DNA from: an uncultured Bacteroides sp.
Lineage (GTDB): Bacteria; Bacteroidota; Bacteroidia; Bacteroidales; Bacteroidaceae
Direction: 5' to 3'
Assembly (NCBI GenBank): GCA_944321495.1
Contig: CALULP010000040.1
Coordinates: forward strand, 62,001 to 126,000
DNA length: 64,000 nucleotides
Position numbers and translations under genes: made by a program
Notes under the pieces: model-generated
Seen by the model: only the letters and a program-made list of their open reading frames with translations
Database searches by the model: none
Told to the model about the DNA's origin: nothing
In this document: positions 20,046 through 28,989 of the stretch, piece by piece
How positions within the stretch are numbered: position 1 is the stretch's first letter
Layout of the letters: every line of letters begins with the position of its first letter

Positions 20046-21041
20046 TTAAGGCACTTCTACCTTATTCAGGATTTTGCTGACAATCTCATCGGGAGTGAGG
20101 TTGCTCGCTTCGGCTTCGTATGTCAAGCCGATACGGTGCCGCAACACATCGTGGGCAACCGCACGTACATCCTCCGGGATAACGTAACCACGCCGCTTAA
20201 TAAAGGCATAGCTACGGGCAGCCAATGCCAGATTGATGGAAGCACGCGGTGAACCGCCGAATCCTATCATTTCCTTCAGTTCTTTCAAATCGTACTTTTC
20301 CGGGTAACGGGTGGCAAACACGATGTCTACAATGTATTTTTCGATTTTTTCGTCAATGTAAACTTGACGCACCACTTTGCGCGCCTCTATAATTTCTTCC
20401 GATTTCAAAATAGGGCGTACATTTATTTTATCTCCACTGATATTCTGGCGGATAATCAGTTTCTCTTCCTCTTGCCGAGGATAATCAATCACTACTTTCA
20501 GCATGAAGCGGTCTACCTGTGCTTCGGGTAGCGGGTAGGTTCCCTCCTGCTCTATGGGGTTCTGGGTGGCCAACACCAAGAACGGTTCCGGCAACCGGAA
20601 AGTTTCGCTGCCGATGGTCACTTGGCGTTCCTGCATGGCTTCCAGCAAAGCACTCTGCACTTTTGCCGGTGCACGGTTGATTTCATCCGCCAGTACGAAG
20701 TTGGCAAATACCGGTCCTTTCTTTACCAGGAAACTCTCGTCTTTTTGGCTATATACCATGGTACCCACTACATCGGCGGGCAATAAGTCTGGAGTAAACT
20801 GTATGCGGCTATACTTCGCATCGATAAGAGAAGCCAATGTTTTGATTGCAAGAGTTTTTGCCAATCCGGGGACGCCTTCAAGCAGCACATGCCCGTCAGA
20901 CAGCAAGCCTATCAGCAAAGATTCCACCAAATGTTTCTGTCCAACAATCACCTGATCCATCCCGGTAGTAAGGTTGGTAATAAAAGAACTTTGTCGTTCA
21001 ATCCGCTCATTCAGTTCACGGATGTCAATTGTTTCAGCCAT
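20046..21041 (-). CDS. MoxR-family AAA+ ATPase, first gene of the bat operon
   Basis: 331 residues. Walker A is GVPGLAKT and Walker B/DEINR is VLADEINRAP, with sensor ATQNPIEQEGTYPLPEAQ, all typical of MoxR. MoxR ATPases act as chaperone-like remodelers, here presumably on the vWA proteins encoded downstream. The eight-gene run from this gene to batE is on one strand with short gaps and ends in one terminator. Confidence 0.94.
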   Translation of the reverse strand: MAETIDIRELNERIERQSSFITNLTTGMDQVIVGQKHLVESLLIGLLSDGHVLLEGVPGLAKTLAIKTLASLIDAKYSRIQFTPDLLPADVVGTMVYSQKDESFLVKKGPVFANFVLADEINRAPAKVQSALLEAMQERQVTIGSETFRLPEPFLVLATQNPIEQEGTYPLPEAQVDRFMLKVVIDYPRQEEEKLIIRQNISGDKINVRPILKSEEIIEARKVVRQVYIDEKIEKYIVDIVFATRYPEKYDLKELKEMIGFGGSPRASINLALAARSYAFIKRRGYVIPEDVRAVAHDVLRHRIGLTYEAEASNLTPDEIVSKILNKVEVP

Positions 21042-21119
21042 AGAAAATGATACCTATATAATATGTTTATACCTAATACAGAAATGTACCCCCACAAAAG
21101 GGGTATCTGTTTACGCTCC

Positions 21120-21150
21120 CAAAAGTACGGCAATAAATTAACTAAGGCAA
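21120..21150 (-). promoter_or_regulatory. Probable promoter of the moxR-bat operon
   Basis: On the minus strand TTG (21150-21148), 20 bases, then TACTTTTG (21127-21120). It fits the Bacteroides consensus and lies about 80 bases before moxR. Confidence 0.6.
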
Positions 21151-21219
21151 CTAATTTTACTTAAAAAACAATGTGAAACCTTTACGTTAAACTACTTTCA
21201 GACATCTGCTCCACGCAGG

Positions 21220-21891
21220 CTAAAGGCTTATAGCCGCGGCAACCATCATTCCAGCCACCAGCAATCCGCCCACCACGATGGGGTATGTGTGGCATTTTAC
21301 GGCTCTTGGACGCTTGTATCCGCCGAACGCTGCCAGCAGGCCAAACATCAATACCGCGCCAACCATACCAACCAAGGCGCCAACCAGCAGATCGCCGGGA
21401 TAATGCAACCCCAAATATGCCCGCGAGTAACACGTCACCAATGCCCATGCTGCCATGTACAGGCTCAGCCATTTGTTGCGCAACAACAGGTGGAGGAACA
21501 GTGCCAATCCCCACGTGTTGGCCGCATGGCAGGACGGAAATCCGTAACGTCCCCCCCGGTGACCATCAACAATGTGCACCAAGTCTGCAATGGGACTTGC
21601 GAGATTGGAAGGCCGCAAACGTTCTACCGCCGGCCGGATGAGGGATGAGCACACTTGGTCGGCAAACGTGATGGTCAATGCCACCGCTACTACGCTCAGA
21701 ATGGCCACTTTCCACGAAAAATTCTTCCATACCACGTACAAGATGGCTGCGTACATCGGCACCCATATCAACTTGCCGCTGAAATCGTTCATGAAGCTGT
21801 CCCAAAAAGGACTATGCATCCCATTGATAGCCAACAATAAATCCGTATCTATCTCAACTAACTCTTGAAGTATTTGCATGGCTGCTGTCAT
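21220..21891 (-). CDS. PAP2-family membrane phosphatase
   Basis: Up to 223 residues; ATGs at 21891 and 21879 are both possible, and nothing in the sequence decides between them. The three phosphatase motifs are present in order: RPAVERLRP, then FPSCHA in place of the usual PSGH, then SRAYLGLHYPGD. Five to six hydrophobic helices are seen. Such enzymes dephosphorylate undecaprenyl pyrophosphate or lipid A intermediates; the exact substrate cannot be read here. A minus-strand -7 element TACTTTTG at 21944-21937 suggests its own promoter inside the end of the neighbouring gene. Confidence 0.88.
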   Translation of the reverse strand: MTAAMQILQELVEIDTDLLLAINGMHSPFWDSFMNDFSGKLIWVPMYAAILYVVWKNFSWKVAILSVVAVALTITFADQVCSSLIRPAVERLRPSNLASPIADLVHIVDGHRGGRYGFPSCHAANTWGLALFLHLLLRNKWLSLYMAAWALVTCYSRAYLGLHYPGDLLVGALVGMVGAVLMFGLLAAFGGYKRPRAVKCHTYPIVVGGLLVAGMMVAAAISL

Positions 21892-21951
21892 AAGTCAATG
21901 TCTGGTTTTGTGCTGTTTAAAAATGAATACAACGTGCAAAAGTACGTTTTT

Positions 21952-22536
21952 TTATTGATATCTTTCGCGGTCGGCTTCCGAAATTTCCCGGATGACACGG
22001 CACGGATTTCCTGCCGCCAGTACCTGTGCGGGGATATCCTTCGTCACTACGCTCCCAGCCCCTATTACGCTGCCTTCGCCTATGCTTACACCGGGCAGTA
22101 CGCACACCTGCGCCCCCAGCCACACGTTGCTGCCTATCGTAATGGGCAGTGCGTATTCCAGTCCGCGGTTGCGGCGTTCCACATCCAGCGGATGCCCCGC
22201 AGTGTAAAAGCCGCAATGCGGAGCCACAAATACGTTGTCGCCAAACGTTACCCGTGCACCGTCCAGGATGACGCACCCAGTGTTCATGAAGAAGTTCTCA
22301 CCGATTTCGATGTTGTATCCATAATCACAATAGAATGGGGGTACCACGCAGAACGTCTTTCCAACCTTGCCGAACAGGCGAGCCAGGAGCGCTTTGCGTT
22401 CCGCCTCCTGCGTAGGGCGCAACAGATGCCAGTCGTGCAGCGCCTCGGCGCAGGCGCGGCGCTCGGCCAACAATTCCGCGTCATAGTTTGCATCGTAAAG
22501 CCTGCCGGCCTGTGCTTTCATTTTTTCCGTTTCCAT
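21952..22536 (-). CDS. Maltose/galactoside O-acetyltransferase-like enzyme
   Basis: 194 residues from METEKMKAQAGRLYDANYD, the family's usual N-terminus (the frame runs nine codons further upstream). The N-terminal Mac domain is followed by a left-handed beta-helix of hexapeptide repeats (NIEIGENFFMNTGCVILDGA through IGEGSVIGAGSVV) and the closing GNPCRVIREI. The catalytic His lies in FYTAGHPLD. It transfers acetyl from acetyl-CoA to a sugar hydroxyl. A -7 element TACTTTTG lies at 22597-22590 (minus). Confidence 0.92.
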   Translation of the reverse strand: METEKMKAQAGRLYDANYDAELLAERRACAEALHDWHLLRPTQEAERKALLARLFGKVGKTFCVVPPFYCDYGYNIEIGENFFMNTGCVILDGARVTFGDNVFVAPHCGFYTAGHPLDVERRNRGLEYALPITIGSNVWLGAQVCVLPGVSIGEGSVIGAGSVVTKDIPAQVLAAGNPCRVIREISEADRERYQ

Positions 22537-22693
22537 ACATGACAAAGTTAAAGTCCTCGGCATCTTTCCGTCCGTGCCGAATCGCCCTGCAAAAGTAATA
22601 GAAAAAAAAGATGAATGCCCGCATCGGCCTGCATATTCTGCTTCTTGTCAGGAAAAGCGAAACATCTTATTCCTCTCTCCGCCGTCTTTGGGA

Positions 22694-22847
22694 GGAATCA
22701 TCGTACATGATTCTAGGAATCATCGTGCATGATTCCCCCCAAAGGTAGTACTTTGATAAAACTTACCCCGTAGGCCAAGTTAAACTTTTTCGGAAGAAAC
22801 CGGCGCGGGCAATCCGGGAATCCGGAGGCAGATTTCCGAAAAATCAA
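22694..22847. repeat. 22-bp-period tandem array (array B) with palindromic units
   Basis: Seven 22-bp phases start at 22694. Units 1 and 2 each contain the palindrome GAATCATCGTrCATGATTC. Unit 3 holds CAAAGGTAGTACTTTG, itself an imperfect inverted repeat and close to the array A unit GGTAGCACTTTGA. Units 5-7 are degenerate and share a core like TTTCCGGAAnAA. The array stops 10 bases before the -33 element of the etfB promoter. Confidence 0.78.
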
Positions 22848-22856
22848 CCCAAATGC

Positions 22857-22886
22857 TTGCCAAACCAAACACTTTCAGTAAATTTG
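22857..22886 (+). promoter_or_regulatory. Promoter of etfB-etfA-acdA
   Basis: TTG at 22857-22859, 19 bases, then TAAATTTG at 22879-22886: a good Bacteroides-type promoter, about 85 bases before the etfB start. Confidence 0.72.
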
Positions 22887-22970
22887 CGCATTCATAATGA
22901 ATCATATACAGGCCCCTTCGCCGCCTGGCAGAAGGGCTGGCTACAAATACTAATTACTAAATATAACAAC

Positions 22971-23864
22971 ATGAGTTTGAAAATCGTAGTATTGGCTAAA
23001 CAAGTACCCGACACACGCAACGTCGGGAAAGATGCCATGAAAGCCGACGGAACCATTAACCGGGCGGCGCTCCCGGCTATCTTCAACCCCGAAGACCTCA
23101 ATGCCCTTGAGCAGGCACTGCGTCTGAAGGATGCTCATCCTGGCTCAACCGTAACTCTGCTGACCATGGGACCGGGACGGGCCGCCGAAATCATTCGTGA
23201 AGGACTGTACCGCGGTGCCGACGGCGGATACCTGCTGACCGACCGCGCTTTTGCCGGTGCCGACACGCTTGCCACCTCGTATGCCCTTGCCACTGCCATC
23301 CGCAAGATTGGCGAGTATGACATCATCATCGGCGGACGTCAGGCTATCGACGGAGATACGGCGCAGGTGGGTCCGCAAGTGGCTGAAAAACTGGGGCTGA
23401 CCCAGGTGACGTATGCCGAGGAAATCCTCCAGGTAAACGAAGCGGCCAAGAAAATCACCGTGAAACGCCACATCGACGGAGGTGTGGAAACCGTGGAAGC
23501 GCCGCTGCCGTTGGTCATCACCGTGAACGGAAGCGCAGCCCCCTGTCGCCCGCGCAACGCGAAGTTGGTACAGAAATATAAACGTGCCCTGGGAGCACAG
23601 GAAAAGGCTGCCATCCGCAACGAAGGAAGTGACCTGCCTTACGCCGGTTTGTATGAAAGCCGCCCCTACCTTAACATTGCCGAATGGACGGTGGCTGACG
23701 TAAACGGCGATTTGTCACAATGCGGTCTGAACGGTTCGCCTACCAAGGTGAAGACCATCCAGAACATTTCCTTCCAGGCCAAAGAAAGCAAGACCCTGAC
23801 AGGAAGCGACAAGGACATAGAAGATTTGATTGTTGAACTGTTAGAAAACCATACCATCGGATAA
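22971..23864 (+). CDS. etfB: Electron transfer flavoprotein, beta subunit
   Basis: 297 residues from the ATG at 22971 (MSLKIVVLAKQVPDT); codons upstream in the same frame overlap the promoter. It binds AMP and forms the ETF heterodimer with EtfA, passing electrons between flavoenzymes and the quinone or other carriers. The adenine-nucleotide signature segment GGRQAIDGDTAQVGP is present. etfA follows after 2 bp. Confidence 0.95.
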   Translation: MSLKIVVLAKQVPDTRNVGKDAMKADGTINRAALPAIFNPEDLNALEQALRLKDAHPGSTVTLLTMGPGRAAEIIREGLYRGADGGYLLTDRAFAGADTLATSYALATAIRKIGEYDIIIGGRQAIDGDTAQVGPQVAEKLGLTQVTYAEEILQVNEAAKKITVKRHIDGGVETVEAPLPLVITVNGSAAPCRPRNAKLVQKYKRALGAQEKAAIRNEGSDLPYAGLYESRPYLNIAEWTVADVNGDLSQCGLNGSPTKVKTIQNISFQAKESKTLTGSDKDIEDLIVELLENHTIG

Positions 23865-23866
23865 TT

Positions 23867-24886
23867 ATGAACAACGTATTTGTATACCTCGAAATAGAAG
23901 GCACCACGGTTGCCGATGTCAGCCTCGAGTTGCTGACCAAAGGCCGTAAACTTGCCAACCAACTGGGTTGCCAACTGGAAGCCATCGCTGCCGGTCACAA
24001 CCTGGAGGGCGTTGAGAAGCAAGTGCTCCCCTACGGGGTGGACAGGCTGCATGTGTTCGATGCACCGGGGCTGTTCCCCTACACTTCGTTGCCCCACTCG
24101 TCTATCCTTATTAATCTGTTTAAAGAAGAAAAACCGCAGATTTGCCTGATGGGCGCCACGGTTATCGGGCGTGACCTGGGACCACGCGTATCTTCTGCCC
24201 TGACCAGCGGACTTACTGCCGACTGTACCGCCTTGGAAATCGGCAGTCACGAGGACAAGAAGGCAGGCATCACTTACGAAAACCTGCTCTACCAGATTCG
24301 TCCCGCATTCGGCGGCAACATCGTGGCAACCATCGTCAATCCCGAACATCGTCCGCAAATGGCTACCGTCCGCGAAGGCGTCATGAAGAAGGAAATTCTG
24401 GACGCGAACTACAAGGGCGAAGTCATCAGGCATGATGTTGCCAAGTATGTGCCTGAAACAGATTATGTAGTAAAAGTAATCGACCGTCATGTAGAGAAAG
24501 CCAAACACAACCTGAAAGGAGCCTCTATCGTGGTGGCAGGAGGCTATGGCATGGGCTCGAAAGAGGGATTCGACATGTTGTTCGAACTTGCCAAAGAACT
24601 GCATGCCGAGGTAGGTGCCAGCCGTGCTGCCGTCGATGCAGGTTTTGCCGACCACGACCGCCAGATAGGCCAGACGGGTGTTACAGTCCGTCCGAAACTA
24701 TACATCGCATGCGGCATTAGCGGACAGATACAGCACATCGCCGGTATGCAGGAAAGCGGTATTATCATCTCTATCAACAACGATGAGAATGCCCCCATCA
24801 ATACCATTGCCGATTACGTCATCAACGGGACAGTAGAAGAAGTCATCCCGAAAATGATCAAATATTATAAATCACACAGTAAGTAA
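23867..24886 (+). CDS. etfA: Electron transfer flavoprotein, alpha subunit
   Basis: 339 residues. The N-terminal Rossmann-like domain is followed by the FAD-binding C-terminal domain, with GGYGMGSKEGF, GASRAAVDAGF, IGQTGVTVRP and ISGQIQHIAGM in the canonical order. With EtfB it makes the FAD/AMP heterodimer. An acyl-CoA dehydrogenase gene starts 1 base after its stop, so translation is probably coupled. Confidence 0.95.
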   Translation: MNNVFVYLEIEGTTVADVSLELLTKGRKLANQLGCQLEAIAAGHNLEGVEKQVLPYGVDRLHVFDAPGLFPYTSLPHSSILINLFKEEKPQICLMGATVIGRDLGPRVSSALTSGLTADCTALEIGSHEDKKAGITYENLLYQIRPAFGGNIVATIVNPEHRPQMATVREGVMKKEILDANYKGEVIRHDVAKYVPETDYVVKVIDRHVEKAKHNLKGASIVVAGGYGMGSKEGFDMLFELAKELHAEVGASRAAVDAGFADHDRQIGQTGVTVRPKLYIACGISGQIQHIAGMQESGIIISINNDENAPINTIADYVINGTVEEVIPKMIKYYKSHSK

Positions 24887-24887
24887 C

Positions 24888-26594
24888 ATGGCTAATTTCT
24901 ATACAGATATTCCGGAATTAAAATTCCATCTCAATAATGCGATGATGGAACGTATCTGCGAACTGAAAGAACGTGGATACAGAGACAAAGACCAGTATGA
25001 CTATGCACCGCAGGACTATGCCGACGCATTGGACTCTTATGACAAGGTGCTGGAGATAACCGGCGAGATTACTGCCGACGTGATTGCAGCCAATGCCGAA
25101 GGCGTCGATGCCGAAGGCCCCCATTGTGCCAACGGACGCGTGGAGTATGCCAGCGGGACCAAGCAGAACTTGGATGCCATGGTCAAGGCCGGACTGAACG
25201 GTATGACTATGCCACGCCGTTTTGGCGGACTTAATTTCCCTATCACGCCCTATACCATGTGTGCCGAGATTGTGGCGGCTGCCGATGCCGGCTTTGGCAA
25301 CATTTGGTCGTTGCAGGACTGCATTGAGACTCTTTATGAGTTTGGCAATGAAGACCAGCACAGCCGGTTCATTCCCCGTATATGTGCAGGCGAAACCATG
25401 TCTATGGACTTGACGGAACCTGATGCCGGTTCGGATTTGCAAAGTGTAATGCTGAAAGCTACCTACGATGAAGCCAACAACTGCTGGCGGCTGAATGGTG
25501 TAAAACGTTTCATCACGAACGGTGACGCGGACTTGCACTTGGTATTGGCACGTTCCGAGGAAGGTACACGTGACGGACGTGGCCTGTCTATGTTCATTTA
25601 TGACAAACGTGACGGAGGAGTCAACGTTCGCCGCATAGAGAACAAATTGGGCATACATGGTTCTCCCACCTGTGAGTTGGTGTACAAAAATGCCCGTGCC
25701 GAGCTTTGTGGTGACCGCAAACTGGGCCTTATAAAATATGTAATGGCATTGATGAATGGTGCCCGTCTGGGTATTGCTGCACAGTCTGTAGGATTGAGCC
25801 AAGCGGCATATAACGAGGCACTTGCCTACGCAAAGGATCGTAAGCAATTCGGTAAGGCCATTATCGAGTTCCCGGCTGTGTACGATATGCTTAGCATCAT
25901 TAAGGCTAAATTGGACGCAGGACGCGCTTTGCTTTACCAAACGGCACGTTATGTTGACATTTACAAGGCATTGGATGACATTGCCCGTGAGCGTAAATTG
26001 ACTCCCGAAGAACGTCAGGAACAAAAGAAATATGCCAAACTGGCAGATGCCTTCACTCCTCTTGCCAAAGGCATGAATTCGGAATATGCCAATCAGAATG
26101 CCTACGACTGCATTCAGGTGCATGGAGGGTCGGGATTCATGTTGGAATATGCCTGCCAGCGTATTTATCGCGATGCCCGCATTACCAGCATTTATGAAGG
26201 CACGACCCAATTGCAGACTGTGGCTGCTATCCGTTATGTTACCAATGGGGCATATCTGGCTACATTGCGTGATTATGAGCAAATCCCCTGCTCTGCCGGA
26301 ATGCAACCTTTGTTGGAGCGTATCAAGGCAATGACTGACAAGTTTGAAGCTTGTACCAATCTGGTAAAGGAAAGCGGCAATCAGGAATTACATGACTTTA
26401 TGGCTCGTCGTCTTTATGAAATGGCTGCGGTATGCGTTATGTCGCACCTTATTGTACAAGACGCGACTCGTGCACCGGAAATGTTCACTCAGTCTGCCAA
26501 GATTTATGTGAACTATGCCGAAGCCGAAGTTGCCAAGCATAGCACATTCATCCAGGCTTTTAATCCGGAAGACTTGGCTGGTTATCGCAAATAA
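24888..26594 (+). CDS. Acyl-CoA dehydrogenase, long C-terminally extended form
   Basis: 568 residues, longer than the roughly 380 of a minimal enzyme because of an added helical C-terminal domain. FAD and substrate signatures are present (MDLTEPDAGSDLQ, RFITNGDADLHLVLAR, KDRKQFGKAI). The catalytic base is Glu437 in IYEGTTQLQ. It oxidises an acyl-CoA to the enoyl-CoA and gives electrons to the EtfAB pair encoded upstream. The substrate chain length is not evident. No thiolase or hydratase genes are nearby, so a complete beta-oxidation pathway is not shown. Confidence 0.93.
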   Translation: MANFYTDIPELKFHLNNAMMERICELKERGYRDKDQYDYAPQDYADALDSYDKVLEITGEITADVIAANAEGVDAEGPHCANGRVEYASGTKQNLDAMVKAGLNGMTMPRRFGGLNFPITPYTMCAEIVAAADAGFGNIWSLQDCIETLYEFGNEDQHSRFIPRICAGETMSMDLTEPDAGSDLQSVMLKATYDEANNCWRLNGVKRFITNGDADLHLVLARSEEGTRDGRGLSMFIYDKRDGGVNVRRIENKLGIHGSPTCELVYKNARAELCGDRKLGLIKYVMALMNGARLGIAAQSVGLSQAAYNEALAYAKDRKQFGKAIIEFPAVYDMLSIIKAKLDAGRALLYQTARYVDIYKALDDIARERKLTPEERQEQKKYAKLADAFTPLAKGMNSEYANQNAYDCIQVHGGSGFMLEYACQRIYRDARITSIYEGTTQLQTVAAIRYVTNGAYLATLRDYEQIPCSAGMQPLLERIKAMTDKFEACTNLVKESGNQELHDFMARRLYEMAAVCVMSHLIVQDATRAPEMFTQSAKIYVNYAEAEVAKHSTFIQAFNPEDLAGYRK

Positions 26595-26622
26595 AGTTTT
26601 GAGCGCTTAATTATACACGTAT

Positions 26623-26668
26623 AGGAATCTGTCTCGCTCAGGGAGGAGGGGCAGGTTCCTGTTTTTTT
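26623..26668 (+). terminator. Intrinsic terminator of the etf operon
   Basis: AGGAATCTG (26623-26631) pairs with CAGGTTCCT (26652-26660) with one wobble, followed by GTTTTTTTAT. Confidence 0.75.
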
Positions 26669-26714
26669 ATACCATAAACCTACTACACTCCCATGAAAGT
26701 AAACTTTTTTTGCC

Positions 26715-26722
26715 TACCTTTG
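26715..26722 (+). promoter_or_regulatory. -7 promoter element of the S46 peptidase gene
   Basis: TACCTTTG, an exact match to TAnnTTTG, 36 bases before the start. The -33 region is weak. Confidence 0.5.
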
Positions 26723-26758
26723 CAAAAGAAGATGTAATAAACCTAACCAGACAATGAT

Positions 26759-28927
26759 ATGAATTACAAGAAATTTTTGTTGAGTTGCCTATTGGCAGCC
26801 TGTCTGACACCGTCCAAGGCGGATGAAGGCATGTGGATGCTTACCGACCTAAAGGAACAGAATGCTGCTGTAATGCGTGAAATGGGTTTGGAAATACCTG
26901 TTGATGCCATTTATAGTCCGGATAGTATATCTTTGAAAGATGCTGTGGTGCATTTCGGGGGTGGTTGTACAGGAGAAGTTATCTCGAAAGAGGGGCTTGT
27001 GCTAACCAATCATCATTGCGGGTATTCGTATATCCAGCAGCACTCCAGTGTGGAGCACGATTATCTGACGGATGGCTTTTGGGCAATGAACAGACAAGAG
27101 GAATTACCCTGCAAAGGGTTATCGGTTACGTTTATCGACCGTATCCTGGACGTTACAGACTTTGTACAAGAGCAATTAGCAAAAGACCCTGACCCGCAAG
27201 GAATCAATTACTTATCGCCAAGCTACCTGAAAACTGTGGCGGACCGTTTTGCTCTTGTCGAGGGTATAGCTCTGCCACAAGGACGCAGCATCGAACTGAA
27301 AGCCTTTTACGGAGGTAACAAATATTATCTGTTTGTCAAAACCACTTATACTGACATACGGATGGTGGGGGCTCCTCCAAGCAGCATTGGTAAGTTTGGT
27401 GCCGATACGGACAACTGGATGTGGCCGCGTCATACCGGTGATTTTTCTTTGTTTCGCATTTACGCAAAACCCAATGGTGATCCTGCCCCCTATTCGGTGA
27501 CCAACATGCCATTACATGTGAAGCGTCCGTTACGCATCAGTTTGCAGGGCTACTCTGAAGGAGATTTCGCTTTTGTCATGGGGTTCCCTGGGCGCAATTG
27601 GCGTTATATGATAAGTGATGAAGTGGAAGAACGCATGCAGACCACCAATTTTATGCGCATTCATGTACGTGAAGCCCGGCAAGATGTATTGATGAAAGAG
27701 ATGCTGCGTTCTGATTCTGTACGCATACATTATGCAGCCAAATATGCTTCGAGTGCCAACTATTGGAAAAATGCTTTGGGCATGAATGAAGGACTTGTAC
27801 GCCTTAAAGTTTTAGATACAAAGAAAAGACAACAGGAACAGCTGTTGGAACGTGGACGTCAGACAGGAGATACTTCTTATCAAGCCGCATTCGACCGTAT
27901 ACGCCAGATAGTACGGTTACGGCGTCCTGCGCTTTATCATCAGCAGGCTATTCAGGAAACGATGGTAAACGGCATGGACTTTTTAAAAATTCCTAATACT
28001 ACCGGATTGGTGACAGCATTGAAGACTAAGGATAAAAAACGTATCCGTCAAGCTGCTGACAGCCTTAAAGTTACCGCTGAACGTTATTTTGCTTCCGTTC
28101 CTTTCCCGGAAGTAGAACGGCGGGTAGCTAAGGAAATGATGCAGGTATACACAAGGTATATCCCCCAAGAACAGCGTATAGCTATTTTCCAGGTGATAGA
28201 TAAACGGTTTAAAGGAGATACGGACAAATTCATTGATGCTTGTTTCGAGTATTCCATATTCGGTAGTCCGGCCAATTTTGCCAAATTTATCCGCAAGCCC
28301 AGTCTGTATAAGATAAGCAACGATTGGTTAGTGCTGTTTAAATATGCTGTTACTGATGGCTTATTAAAGACTGCCCTTGACATGCGAGATGCCAACCGTG
28401 ATTATGATAGTGCACATAAAACGTGGGTAAAAGGAATGATGTACTTGAAGCGTGCGAACGGACAGGCACTCTATCCGGATGCCAATAGCACCCTGCGTCT
28501 GACATATGGGAAAGTGGCATCTTATTCCCCAGCAGATGGTGTTGTCAACGAATATGCTACGACCTTACGAGGCGTCATGGAGAAAGAAAATCCGGATAAT
28601 TGGGAATTTGTGGTTCCTGACAGGCTTAAACAACTTTATCGCGAGCAGGACTACGGATGTTACGCACGCCCTGACGGTGAGATGCCGGTTTGTTTCATTG
28701 TAGACACGGACAATACGGGTGGTAATTCCGGAAGTCCGGTATTCAATGCGCGGGGAGAACTTATCGGGACCGCATTCGACCGTAATTATGAAGGGTTGAC
28801 TGGGGACATAGCTTTCCGTCCCTCGTCCCAACGTGCGGCATGTGTAGATATCCGTTATACCTTGTTCATTATAGACAAGTTTGCCGGAGCGTCCCATTTA
28901 TTACAGGAAATGGATATTGTGAAATAA
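26759..28927 (+). CDS. S46 dipeptidyl-peptidase, DPP11-like
   Basis: 722 residues with a signal peptide (about 1-21). It is a chymotrypsin-fold serine exopeptidase of family S46, periplasmic, removing dipeptides from oligopeptide N-termini. Catalytic residues: His85/86 in NHHC, Asp228 in RHTGDFS and Ser657 in GNSGSP. Residue 675, in FDRNYE, is Arg. In Porphyromonas gingivalis the equivalent residue is Gly in DPP7 and Arg in DPP11, where it selects Asp/Glu at P1, so DPP11-like specificity is inferred. Alone with its own promoter. Confidence 0.93.
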   Translation: MNYKKFLLSCLLAACLTPSKADEGMWMLTDLKEQNAAVMREMGLEIPVDAIYSPDSISLKDAVVHFGGGCTGEVISKEGLVLTNHHCGYSYIQQHSSVEHDYLTDGFWAMNRQEELPCKGLSVTFIDRILDVTDFVQEQLAKDPDPQGINYLSPSYLKTVADRFALVEGIALPQGRSIELKAFYGGNKYYLFVKTTYTDIRMVGAPPSSIGKFGADTDNWMWPRHTGDFSLFRIYAKPNGDPAPYSVTNMPLHVKRPLRISLQGYSEGDFAFVMGFPGRNWRYMISDEVEERMQTTNFMRIHVREARQDVLMKEMLRSDSVRIHYAAKYASSANYWKNALGMNEGLVRLKVLDTKKRQQEQLLERGRQTGDTSYQAAFDRIRQIVRLRRPALYHQQAIQETMVNGMDFLKIPNTTGLVTALKTKDKKRIRQAADSLKVTAERYFASVPFPEVERRVAKEMMQVYTRYIPQEQRIAIFQVIDKRFKGDTDKFIDACFEYSIFGSPANFAKFIRKPSLYKISNDWLVLFKYAVTDGLLKTALDMRDANRDYDSAHKTWVKGMMYLKRANGQALYPDANSTLRLTYGKVASYSPADGVVNEYATTLRGVMEKENPDNWEFVVPDRLKQLYREQDYGCYARPDGEMPVCFIVDTDNTGGNSGSPVFNARGELIGTAFDRNYEGLTGDIAFRPSSQRAACVDIRYTLFIIDKFAGASHLLQEMDIVK

Positions 28928-28989
28928 GCCTGTATCGTCTTTTTTATTCAAATACATTTTAGTGGGTGGGCATCAATGTTATTATGGCA

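Larger units (their letters stand above)
22564..22970. other. Intergenic region upstream of etfB
   Basis: A 407-bp divergent region without a credible gene. It holds the promoter of the acetyltransferase (near 22590), a seven-unit 22-bp-period array (22694-22847) and the etfB promoter (22857-22886). Confidence 0.7.

Noticed and set aside
22694..22847. CRISPR array
   Set aside because: Units are contiguous 22-bp repeats with no unique spacers, and no cas genes are in the window.
24918..26306. Minus-strand open frame opposite the acyl-CoA dehydrogenase gene
   Set aside because: Shadow frame; the plus-strand protein has all the catalytic motifs and the right operon context.
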